DNA of 64,000 nt from CAWJJM01 sp963843275 (lineage in GTDB: Bacteria; Acidobacteriota; Thermoanaerobaculia; Multivoradales; JBCCEF01). The DNA lies in the NCBI GenBank assembly GCA_963843275.1, contig CAWJJM010000012.1, positions 806,001 through 870,000 of the forward strand. Reading direction: 5' to 3'. The stretch's first letter is position 1. Each line of letters opens with the position of its first letter. A program made the position numbers and the translations under genes. Positions 54,308 through 61,825 of the stretch are shown one piece after another. The notes under the pieces were generated by a model. The model made no database searches. It saw only the letters and a list, made by a program, of their open reading frames with translations, and was not told the DNA's origin.

Positions 54308-55219
54308 TCAGCTCTGCAGGTGGTCCGAGAGGAAGGCCAGGGTCTTCTCCCAGGCGTCCTTGGCGGCCTCGGGCCGGTAGCGCTCGCCGGAGGGGTTGGC
54401 GAAAGCGTGCCCGGCGTTCTCGTAGACCTTCACCTGGACGTCCTTGCCCAGGTCGCGCAGCGTGCGCTCGAACGCCTGGATCTGCTGCTGGGGGATGGAG
54501 CTGTCCTCGGCGCCGAAGAAGGCGAGGATCGGCATGTCGAGCTTGGCGAGCCGGTCGCGGTCGGTGGTGAGGCGGCCGTAGTAGACGACCGCGGCGTCGA
54601 TGCGGTCGGGCAGGGCGAGGGCCGTCTCGAGCGACCATCCGCCGCCGAAGCACCAGCCGATCACGCCCACCTTGGGCGCGCCGAGCTTCTCGCGCAGGTA
54701 GGCCTCGGCCTGCTCGAGGTTGTCCCGGGCCGCCGCCTCGTCGACCGAGCCCACCAGCTCGCGGGCACGCTCCGGACGGTCGGCGACCTGGCCGCCGTAG
54801 AGGTCGACCGCCAGCGCCTCGTAGCCCTGGCGGGCGAACATCCGCGCCATCGTCTCGATGTTCTCGTTCAGGCCCCACCACTCGTGGATGACGATCAGGC
54901 CCGGCAGGTGCTCGTCGGGGCGCTTCTCGGCGCCGGCCGGCACCGCCAGGTACCCGGTGACCGGCCGGCCGCCCACGGTGGCGTACTGCACCCGCTCGGC
55001 CGTCACCTCGACCCGGGGGGCGTCCTCCTCGCGGGCGAAGCCGGGGACCGGCCGGTCGCCGCGGTGCTCCTCGGCCACCCGCTGCTGGTAGGCGGTGGAG
55101 GTTTCGGGGGTCTCGTCGGCGTGCTCGTCCCCCGCGGGCGCCTGGCAGGCGGCGAGGGGCACGCACAGGGCGGCGGCGAGGGCGAGGGCGGGGACGGCCT
55201 GGGAGACGGGGAGCATCAT
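54308..55219 (-). CDS. Exported dienelactone hydrolase family protein
   Basis: 303 aa from ATG 55219 after AAGGAGGAA. A lipoprotein signal (LCVPLAACQAP) shows export. The alpha/beta hydrolase core has GLIVIHEWWGLNENI, nucleophile Cys in GVIGWCFGGGWSL, Asp in FFGAEDSSIP and His in ENAGHAFANP. Dienelactone hydrolases use Cys-Asp-His. The natural substrate is probably an ester or lactone, unknown here. Confidence 0.88.
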   Translation of the reverse strand: MMLPVSQAVPALALAAALCVPLAACQAPAGDEHADETPETSTAYQQRVAEEHRGDRPVPGFAREEDAPRVEVTAERVQYATVGGRPVTGYLAVPAGAEKRPDEHLPGLIVIHEWWGLNENIETMARMFARQGYEALAVDLYGGQVADRPERARELVGSVDEAAARDNLEQAEAYLREKLGAPKVGVIGWCFGGGWSLETALALPDRIDAAVVYYGRLTTDRDRLAKLDMPILAFFGAEDSSIPQQQIQAFERTLRDLGKDVQVKVYENAGHAFANPSGERYRPEAAKDAWEKTLAFLSDHLQS

Positions 55220-55416
55220 CGGGTTCCTCCTTCGCGCAGGGCGGGACGGGCGCGCCGCGGCGCGGCGCGGGGTCGGTCCAGAGCGGTGCAAGAGGCACTC
55301 CAACCGCGGCGGGCGGCGGCGCGAGCGCGCCGCCGCGACGGGGAATGGGGCTCCGCCGGCGAGCGTTGGAGAAGGGCGGAACGAGTCGTCCGGACCCACC
55401 CGAGGAGCCGTCGAGC

Positions 55417-56148
55417 ATGAGCGAGAAGCAGAGCGACAAGCGGCCGCAGGCCGAGGAGGCGCAGCCCGGCCGCTGGCATCGCGTCTGGCGCGAGTGGGTC
55501 AAGCCGTTCCTGATGGTGTTGATCGTGGTCGGCTCCTTCCGCTCGGCGGTGGCCGACTGGAACGACGTCCCCACCGGCTCGATGCGCCCCACCATCCTCG
55601 AGGGCGAGCGCATCTTCGTCAACAAGCTGGCCTACGACCTCAAGGTGCCGTTCACCAAGGTGCGGCTGATGGAATGGGACTCGCCGCACCGGGGCGACGT
55701 CGTGGTGCTCTACTCGCCGGCCGATGACAAGCGCCTGGTCAAGCGGATCGTCGGCCTCCCCGGCGACACCCTGGCGATGCGCAACGGGCGTCTGTTCGTC
55801 AACGGCGCGCCGGCCGACTACCAGCCGCTGGCCGGCAACGACCGCGACGCCCTGGGCCTGGAGACCGAGCCCCCGGAGCTGCGGGTGTGGGAGACCATCA
55901 ACCACCACAGCCACCCGGTGACCTGGACGCCGTTCCAGCCGGCGATCCGCTCCTTCGACCCCATCGTGGTGCCGGAGCACAGCTACTGGGTGATGGGCGA
56001 CAACCGCGACAACAGCCGCGACTCGCGCTGGTTCGGGTTCGTCGATCGCGATCTCATCGTCGGCCGGGCGATGGCGGTGGTGGTGTCGTTGAACCCCTCC
56101 GACAGCTTCACGCCGAGGTGGCACCGCTTCTTCCTCGGCCTCCCCTAG
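55417..56148 (+). CDS. lepB: Signal peptidase I
   Basis: 243 aa. One N-terminal transmembrane segment (VKPFLMVLIVVGSF), catalytic Ser55 in VPTGSMRPT, Lys109 in LVKRIVGLPGD (Ser-Lys dyad) and the closing VMGDNRDNSRDSR box. It cleaves signal peptides at the outer face of the inner membrane. The gap after Lys is longer than in short Gram-positive forms. It is divergent from the hydrolase gene, with 197 bp between. Confidence 0.93.
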   Translation: MSEKQSDKRPQAEEAQPGRWHRVWREWVKPFLMVLIVVGSFRSAVADWNDVPTGSMRPTILEGERIFVNKLAYDLKVPFTKVRLMEWDSPHRGDVVVLYSPADDKRLVKRIVGLPGDTLAMRNGRLFVNGAPADYQPLAGNDRDALGLETEPPELRVWETINHHSHPVTWTPFQPAIRSFDPIVVPEHSYWVMGDNRDNSRDSRWFGFVDRDLIVGRAMAVVVSLNPSDSFTPRWHRFFLGLP

Positions 56149-56182
56149 GGCGGCGGACCGGCGGCGCCGCGACGGCGGCCGC

Positions 56183-56635
56183 CTACGCCTCGCCCTCTTC
56201 CCCCTCCTTCTCCGTCCCTTCCTTCGCCTCCTCCGGTTCGAAGGCGAGCGCCGCGGAGTTGATGCAGTAGCGCAGGCCGGTCGGCCGCGGGCCGTCGGGG
56301 AAGACGTGTCCCAGGTGGCCGCCGCAGCGGCTGCACAGCACCTCGGTGCGGCGCATGCCGTGGGAGAGATCCTCCTCGGTGTCGACGACGCCCTCGCCGG
56401 CCGGGGCGGTGAAGCTCGGCCAGCCGCTCCCGGAGTGGAACTTGGCGTCCGCCGCGAACAGCGGCTGACCGCAGCCCGCGCAGCGGTAGGTCCCGGGGTC
56501 CTCGCGGTCGTCGTGCTCGCCGGTGAAGGGGCGCTCGGTGCCCTTCTCGCGCAGCACCCGGTACTGCTCCGGCGTCAGCTCACGCCGCCATTCCTCGTCG
56601 CTCTTGCGGTGCGGGTCTTCCCGGCCTTCGCTCAT
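56183..56635 (-). CDS. msrB: Peptide-methionine (R)-S-oxide reductase
   Basis: 150 aa. Zinc-binding CxxC pairs (RCAGCG, LCSRCGGH), the GSGWPSF motif and catalytic Cys124 in LRYCINSAAL. It reduces methionine-R-sulfoxide. The catalytic position is Cys, not selenocysteine. The Glu-rich C-terminal tail is unusual. Divergent from the SEC-C gene. Confidence 0.93.
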   Translation of the reverse strand: MSEGREDPHRKSDEEWRRELTPEQYRVLREKGTERPFTGEHDDREDPGTYRCAGCGQPLFAADAKFHSGSGWPSFTAPAGEGVVDTEEDLSHGMRRTEVLCSRCGGHLGHVFPDGPRPTGLRYCINSAALAFEPEEAKEGTEKEGEEGEA

Positions 56636-56722
56636 CGTCCGACCTCCTCGGCGTCAGGGGGGTACACTCTACGTCAATGTCTTTCGGTGGCACTTTCGTT
56701 CCATCGCGCTGAGGAGGTGGTC

Positions 56723-57013
56723 ATGGTCGACGTCTCCCGCAACGCTCCCTGCCCCTGCGGCAGCGGGCTCAAGTACAAGAAGTGCTGTATGAAGACCGGT
56801 GGAGTGCACCGCAAGCGCCGGCTGCGGCAGGCCCAGTGGCTGGTGGTCGCGGCGGTGGTGGCGGCGCTCGCCGTCGGGGTCCTCTTCGGCACCGGCGCCG
56901 GCCTGACGGTCGCCGGGCTGGGGGCGCTCGCGGCCGGCGCGCTGGTGTTCTTCAGCGATCCGCCGAGCTCGCGGAGCGGGGGGAGTCCGGGGGCCATCAA
57001 CTTCGGCAACTGA
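56723..57013 (+). CDS. Small SEC-C motif protein with transmembrane segment
   Basis: 96 aa, ATG 56723 with GAGGAGG upstream. The SEC-C zinc-binding motif CPCGSGLKYKKCC (residues 8-20), as at the SecA C-terminus, is followed by a basic stretch (HRKRRLRQAQW) and two hydrophobic segments (LVVAAVVAALAVGVLFG and VAGLGALAAGALVFF). It may dock to ribosome or SecB-like partners at the membrane; this is inferred. Structured repeats begin one base after its stop. Confidence 0.8.
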   Translation: MVDVSRNAPCPCGSGLKYKKCCMKTGGVHRKRRLRQAQWLVVAAVVAALAVGVLFGTGAGLTVAGLGALAAGALVFFSDPPSSRSGGSPGAINFGN

Positions 57014-57014
57014 C

Positions 57015-57147
57015 CCCCCTCGCGGCGGATGCGGGGGCTTCTGCGGCGTCGCTGCTCGCTCGGGGGGCCTGCGGCGACCTGGTGGTCGCCTCAACCCCCC
57101 TCGCTCGCGCTCCTTGCAGCCACCCCCGCATCCACCGCGAGGGTGCC
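57015..57147. repeat. Palindromic structured repeat, unit 1 (133 bp)
   Basis: Begins CCCCCTCGCGG and ends ACCGCGAGGGTGCC. The ends are inverted: CTCGCGG-C-GGATGCGGGGG pairs with CCCCCGCATCC-A-CCGCGAG. An inner stem is GGGGGG/CCCCCC and a central hairpin GGCGACC-TGGT-GGTCGCC. The whole element would fold as one long hairpin. Unit 2 begins 139 bp further on. No coding capacity. Confidence 0.8.
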
Positions 57148-57153
57148 TCCGCT

Positions 57154-57286
57154 CCCCCTCGCGGCGGATGCGGAGGGATCTGCGGCGTCGCTGCTCACTC
57201 GGGAGGCCTGCGGCGTACTGGAGTACGCCTCAACCTCCCTCCCTCGCGCTCCTTGCATCTCCCTCCGCCTCCACCGCGAGGGTGCC
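57154..57286. repeat. Palindromic structured repeat, unit 2 (133 bp)
   Basis: Same ends as unit 1 (CCCCCTCGCGG ... ACCGCGAGGGTGCC) and the same length. Its central hairpin is GGCGTACT-GG-AGTACGCC, inner stem GGGAGG/CCTCCC and outer stem GCGGAGGGA/TCCCTCCGC. Many changes relative to unit 1 occur as pairs that keep base pairing. Confidence 0.8.
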
Positions 57287-57297
57287 TTCGGTCACCG

Positions 57298-57425
57298 GGG
57301 GCGGCTCTCGCTGCGCTCGCGCCGCTGGGGGGCTTCGCGCGGGCTGCGCCCGCTCTCGGCCGGAGGGGCGGCTCTCGCTTCGCTCGCGCCGCTCGAGGCC
57401 TCGGGCTGGGCCCGCTCTCGGGCGG
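57298..57425. repeat. Imperfect tandem repeat (two units of about 67 and 61 bp)
   Basis: The units at 57298 and 57365 share GGGGCGGCTCTCGCT(G/T)CG and CTCGCGCCGCT, then diverge and meet again at GCCCGCTCTCG. They lie between the structured repeats and the clpA stop codon. They may be further non-coding repeats or a degenerate terminator region. No T-tract. Confidence 0.6.
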
Positions 57426-57427
57426 CG

Positions 57428-59692
57428 TCAGTCGGGGTAGCGGAGGTCGAGGGCGCCGGCGGTGACGCCGGCCTGGACGTGGCCGCCGCGGGCGAGGCGG
57501 CCGAAGAGGAGCTCGTCGGTGAGGGGGCGGGTGAGGGTCTCTTCGAGGACGCGGGCCAGGGGGCGGGCGCCGAAGACGGGGTCGTGGCCGCGCTCGGCGA
57601 GGAGCTTGCGCGCCGCGGGGGTGAGCTCGAGGGTCACCCCCCGGGGGGCGAGCTGGGCCGCGAGCTCGCCGACCAGCTTGTCGACGATCCGCTCCATCAC
57701 CTCCGCGGTCAGCGGGCGGAAGCGCAGCCGGGCGTCGAGGCGGTTGCGGAACTCCGGCGCGAACAGGCGCTCGACCGCCGCCTCGTCGCCGGCGGTCCCG
57801 CGCGCGCCCGCTCCGGCCTCGGCGCCGAAGCCGGGGGCGCGCTGCGCCAGCTCGCGGGCGCCCACGTTCGAGGTCATCAGCAGGACGACGTGCCGGAAGT
57901 CGGTGCGCTTGCCGTTGGTGTCGGTCAGCGTGCCGTGGTCCATCACCTGGAGCAGGAGGTTGAAGACGTCGGGGTGGGCCTTCTCGATCTCGTCGAGCAG
58001 GAGCACGGCGTGCGGGCTCTTCGACACCGCCTCGGTCAGCAGGCCGCCGCGGTCGTAGCCGACGTAGCCGGGCGGTGCGCCGACCAGCCGCGACACGGTG
58101 TGGCGCTCCATGTACTCGCTCATGTCGAAGCGCAGCAGGGTGATCCCCAGCACCTCGGCGAGCCGGCGCGCCATCTCCGTCTTGCCGACGCCCGTGGGGC
58201 CGGTGAGCAGGAACGAGCCCACCGGCTTGTCGGCGTCGCGCAGGCCCGCCCGCGACACCTTGATCGCCGCCACCAGGCGATCGATCGCCTCCTCCTGCCC
58301 GAAGACCACGGCGCGCAGCTCGTCGCCCAGCCGGGCGAGGCGCTCGCGGTCGTCGCCGCGCACCTGCCGGCGGGGGATCTGCGCCATCGTCGCCAGGACG
58401 CCCTCGACGTCGGCAACCCCCACCCGCCTGCGTCCGGCGAGCGAGACCGCCGCGCCCGCTTCGTCGAGCAGGTCGATCGCCTTGTCGGGCAAGCGGCGGT
58501 CGTGCAGGTAGCGGCCAGCGAGCTCGGCGGCGGCGCGGACGGCGGCGCGGGTGTAGGTGACGCCGTGGTGCTCCGCGTAGCGGCTGCGCAGCCCGGCGAA
58601 GATCGCCACCGTCTCGTCGACCGACGGCTCCTGCACCTCGACCTTCTGGAAGCGGCGGGCCAGGGCCTGGTCGCGCTCGAAGGTCTGCCGGAACTCCTCC
58701 CAGGTGGTGGCCCCGATGCAGCGCAGCCGCCCCGCGGCCAGCGCCGGCTTGAGCAGGTTCGAGGCGTCCATGGTGCCGCGGCCCGCCGCGCCGGCGCCGA
58801 CGACGGTGTGGATCTCGTCGATGAAGAGGATCGGGCGGTCCTCGGCGGCGAGGGCGGCGAGCACCGCCTTGACGCGGTTCTCGAAATCGCCGCGGTAGCG
58901 GGTCCCGGCCAGCAGCGCCCCGAGGTCGAGGCGGAAGATGCGGGCGCCGGCGAACGGCTCGGGCACCTCGCCGCGGGCGACGCGCAGCGCCAGCCCCTCG
59001 ACCAGCGCCGTCTTGCCGACCCCCGGGTCGCCGACGTAGATCGGGTTGTTCTTCCGGCGCCGCTGGAGGATGTGCAGCGTGCGATCGATCTCCGCCGTGC
59101 GGCCCACCAGCGGGTCGATGCCGCCGGCGAGGGCCAGCGCGGTGAGATCCTGGGTGAAGGCGGCGAGCGCCTCGTCGGGCGCGGGCGCGGCGTCCTCGTC
59201 GTCGAGCGGGGAGGGGGCCGGGGCGCGGCGCTCGCCGCCCCCCGCCGCGCCGGGGAGCCGCGACACCCCGTGGGCCAGGTAGCTCACCACGTCCAGGCGG
59301 GTGACGTTCTGCTCGGCGAGCAGGGCCACCGCCTCGGAGTCGCTCTCCGCGAACAGCGCCACCAGGAGGTCGCGCCCCCGCACCTCGTCGCGCCCGGCGC
59401 TCTCCGCCTGGGCGACGGCGCGCCCCAGGGCGCGCTGGAGGGCCAGCGACAGGCGGGGCTCGGGCGGTCCCGCGTCCGCCGCCACCGGCTCGAGCTCCTC
59501 GCTGAGATAGCTCTCGAGGCGCCGGCGCAGCCGGTCGAGGTCGGCGCCGGCGTGGCGCAGCACCCGGGCGGTGTCGTCGTCCAGCGTCAGGGCGTGGAGG
59601 AGGTGCTCGAGCGTGGCGACCTCGTGCCCCCGCCGCCCGGCTTCGGAGACCGCGACGGTGAGCGAGATCTGCAGGTCCTGCGACAGGTTCAG
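57428..59692 (-). CDS. clpA: ATP-dependent Clp protease ATP-binding subunit ClpA
   Basis: 754 aa if started at the CTG at 59692, which overlaps the clpS stop in CTGA; no ATG or GTG fits before the GTG at 59563, which would delete the start of the N-domain (NLSQDLQISLTVAVSEAGRRGHEVATLEHLL). Two AAA modules: Walker A GDPGVGKTALVEGLA and GPTGVGKTEMARRLA, with Walker B ILFIDEIHT and VLLLDEIEKAH. No ClpB middle domain and a length near E. coli ClpA identify it. It unfolds substrates for ClpP. Operon with clpS. Confidence 0.9.
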   Translation of the reverse strand: MNLSQDLQISLTVAVSEAGRRGHEVATLEHLLHALTLDDDTARVLRHAGADLDRLRRRLESYLSEELEPVAADAGPPEPRLSLALQRALGRAVAQAESAGRDEVRGRDLLVALFAESDSEAVALLAEQNVTRLDVVSYLAHGVSRLPGAAGGGERRAPAPSPLDDEDAAPAPDEALAAFTQDLTALALAGGIDPLVGRTAEIDRTLHILQRRRKNNPIYVGDPGVGKTALVEGLALRVARGEVPEPFAGARIFRLDLGALLAGTRYRGDFENRVKAVLAALAAEDRPILFIDEIHTVVGAGAAGRGTMDASNLLKPALAAGRLRCIGATTWEEFRQTFERDQALARRFQKVEVQEPSVDETVAIFAGLRSRYAEHHGVTYTRAAVRAAAELAGRYLHDRRLPDKAIDLLDEAGAAVSLAGRRRVGVADVEGVLATMAQIPRRQVRGDDRERLARLGDELRAVVFGQEEAIDRLVAAIKVSRAGLRDADKPVGSFLLTGPTGVGKTEMARRLAEVLGITLLRFDMSEYMERHTVSRLVGAPPGYVGYDRGGLLTEAVSKSPHAVLLLDEIEKAHPDVFNLLLQVMDHGTLTDTNGKRTDFRHVVLLMTSNVGARELAQRAPGFGAEAGAGARGTAGDEAAVERLFAPEFRNRLDARLRFRPLTAEVMERIVDKLVGELAAQLAPRGVTLELTPAARKLLAERGHDPVFGARPLARVLEETLTRPLTDELLFGRLARGGHVQAGVTAGALDLRYPD

Positions 59693-60015
59693 GGGGTGTC
59701 CTCCTCGAGGGTCAGCAGCAGGGGCATCCCCTGCGCCCGCGCCGCCGCCGTGACCGCGGCGACCTTGGTCTCGGCGACCTCGCGCGGATAGACGCCGGCC
59801 ACGCCGACGCCCTTGTGGTGGACCTGCAGCATCACGTGCGTCGCCTCGGCCGGCGACTTGTGGAAGTGCTCCACCAGGGCGGCCACGACGAACTCCATGG
59901 TGGTGTAGTCGTCGTTGTGGAGCAGCACCCGGAAGCGCCGCGGCCGGGCGGTGGCCGGGCGCCGCTCGGTGGCGAGGCCTCCTTCGTGCCGTGGATCGGG
60001 TGCGGAGCCGCGCAT
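59689..60015 (-). CDS. clpS: ATP-dependent Clp protease adaptor ClpS
   Basis: 108 aa from ATG 60015. FRVLLHNDDYTTMEFVVAALVEHF contains the NDDYTTMEFV motif that binds N-degron residues; HVMLQVHHKGVGVAGVYPREVAETK completes the fold. It delivers N-end rule substrates to ClpA. The stop overlaps the clpA start. Confidence 0.95.
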   Translation of the reverse strand: MRGSAPDPRHEGGLATERRPATARPRRFRVLLHNDDYTTMEFVVAALVEHFHKSPAEATHVMLQVHHKGVGVAGVYPREVAETKVAAVTAAARAQGMPLLLTLEEDTP

Positions 60016-60076
60016 GAGCTTCCAGACTAGCAGTCCCGCTGGCCGTCCCACCGGGTCGGGCCGTCCGGGCCGCGGG

Positions 60077-61825
60077 TCAGCCCGGGGCCGGGGCGCCCGG
60101 CGGATCGGCGTCGCGCGCGACCACCCACAGGCGGTCGACGGCGCGCCCGGCGCTCGGCACCCGCTGCCGGGTGCCGTCGGGCCACACCACCTCGAGCCGG
60201 TCGACCGCCCGGGCGGCGCCGAGCCCGAAGGTGACGGTCGGCTCGCTCTGCGACAGGTAGGAGCGCGTCGTCTCCACCCGCCGCCGCTGGAGCGCCCCGC
60301 CGGCGGTCAGCTCGAGGCGGGCGCCGAGGGCGTCGCGGTCCGGGGGCCGCCCACGCAGAACGACGCGCAGCCAGTGGTGGCCGGTCGCCTGGTCGTTGCG
60401 CAGCACCGCCGGGCGCGCCCCCACCTGGGTGAGCACCAGGTCGAGGTCGCCGTCGCCGTCGAGGTCGGCGCAGGCCGAGCCCCGCCCCGCCAGCGGCCGC
60501 GCCAGGTCGCCCACGGCGGCGGCCGGCAGCTCGATCAGCCGCTCGCCGCTGTTCCAGAAGAGCTGCGTCGGCTGCCGGTAGGTCTCCCCGGCGCCGAGGT
60601 CGGCCGCGGCGGGCTCCACGTGACCGTTCGACTGCACCAGGTCCAGCCGCCCGTCGAGGTCGAGGTCGGCGAGCAGCACCCCGAAGGTGACGACGCGCCG
60701 GGTGACGGCGAGCCCGAGGCGCAGGGCCTCGTCGGAGAAGGCGCCGCCACCGTCGGCCGCGCGGTAGGCGGAGCTCGGCTCGCGCGAGAAGTTCCCGGTC
60801 AGCACCGCCAGCCGGCCGTCGCCGGCGAGCCAGCCCGCGTCGGCGCCCATCGCGCCGGTCACCCCGCCGTCGGCGTCGTAGGCCAGGCCGGCCGCCTCGC
60901 CCTCCTCGGCGAAGCGGCCGCCACCGAGGTTGTGGAAGTAGAAGTTGCGCTCGGTGTCGTTGGCCACCAGCAGGTCGGTGCGGCCGTCGGCGTCGGCGTC
61001 GAGGGGGAGGACGGTCATCCCCTTGCCGAGCAGCGGCGCCTCCGCGGTGCCGGTGAGGCCGGCGGCGGCGGCGACCTCGTCGAAGGTGCCGTCGCCGCGG
61101 TTGCGGTACAGGTAGGGCAGCGTGCCGCGGTAGCTCTGCGGCAGGCCGTAGGTCAGCCCCGCAGCGCCCCGGTGGCGCTCCAGGGCGCGGTCGATGGCCG
61201 GCGACCAGGTGACGTAGTTGACCACGACCAGATCGAGGTCGCGGTCGCCGTCGGCGTCGAAGAACGCCGCGCCGGTGCTCCATGCGTCGGCCGCGCCGGC
61301 CACGCCGGCGGCGGCGGTGGCGTCGGCGAACCGGCCGGCCCGGTTGCGCAGCAGCAGGTTGTGACCGACCGCGGTGAGGAAGACGTCGCGCCAGCCGTCG
61401 CCGTCGGCGTCGCCCACCGCCACCCCCATGCCGTAGAAGCCGGCCGGAACGGCGTCGGCGAGGCCGCTCGAGCGGGTGACGTCGGTGAACCGGCCGTGGC
61501 CGTCGTTGGCGTAGAGGGCGACGGGGGGGGGCGGCGGCGAGTGTGGCGCGGGACGCCAGGGCCACGACGCCGACCCGACCAGGAGCAGGTCGGCGTCGCC
61601 GTCGTCGTCGAAGTCGAACAGCGCCACGCCGCCGCCCATGGTCTCCGGCAGGAGCTTCTCCCCGTAGGCTCCGTTGACCGGGACGAAGCCGACCCCGGCG
61701 GCCCCGGTGACGTCGGTGAAGGGGAGCGCCGGCGGCGCCGGTGCCGCGGCCGCCAGCAGCAGCGCCGCGACGGCCGTCCCCGCGACGGCCGCCGCCGACC
61801 GTGCGAGTCCCCGCGGCGCGCTCAT
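60077..61825 (-). CDS. Secreted CRTAC1-like FG-GAP/ASPIC-UnbV protein
   Basis: 582 aa with a signal peptide (MSAPRGLARS then hydrophobic core). It begins FTDVTGAAGVGFVP and carries FG-GAP-type calcium-binding repeats of DxDxDGxxDxxL form: DFDDDGDADLLL, DADGDGWRDVFL, DADGDRDLDLVV, DLDGDGDLDLVL. The ASPIC/UnbV-like C-terminal domain is GARLELTAGG then VTFGLGAARAVDRLEVVWPDG. Common in Acidobacteriota; function unknown, probably extracellular binding. ATGA overlap with its upstream paralog. Confidence 0.88.
   Translation of the reverse strand: MSAPRGLARSAAAVAGTAVAALLLAAAAPAPPALPFTDVTGAAGVGFVPVNGAYGEKLLPETMGGGVALFDFDDDGDADLLLVGSASWPWRPAPHSPPPPPVALYANDGHGRFTDVTRSSGLADAVPAGFYGMGVAVGDADGDGWRDVFLTAVGHNLLLRNRAGRFADATAAAGVAGAADAWSTGAAFFDADGDRDLDLVVVNYVTWSPAIDRALERHRGAAGLTYGLPQSYRGTLPYLYRNRGDGTFDEVAAAAGLTGTAEAPLLGKGMTVLPLDADADGRTDLLVANDTERNFYFHNLGGGRFAEEGEAAGLAYDADGGVTGAMGADAGWLAGDGRLAVLTGNFSREPSSAYRAADGGGAFSDEALRLGLAVTRRVVTFGVLLADLDLDGRLDLVQSNGHVEPAAADLGAGETYRQPTQLFWNSGERLIELPAAAVGDLARPLAGRGSACADLDGDGDLDLVLTQVGARPAVLRNDQATGHHWLRVVLRGRPPDRDALGARLELTAGGALQRRRVETTRSYLSQSEPTVTFGLGAARAVDRLEVVWPDGTRQRVPSAGRAVDRLWVVARDADPPGAPAPG

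Noticed and set aside
56183..56635. MsrB as a selenoprotein
   Set aside because: The catalytic codon is TGC (RYCINS); no in-frame TGA.
57015..57286. Insertion sequence or IS remnant
   Set aside because: Terminal inverted repeats exist but no transposase and no clear target duplication; hairpin structure and covariation fit a structured repeat better.
57015..57425. CRISPR array
   Set aside because: Only two long units, no spacers of uniform length and no cas genes; the units are self-complementary throughout.
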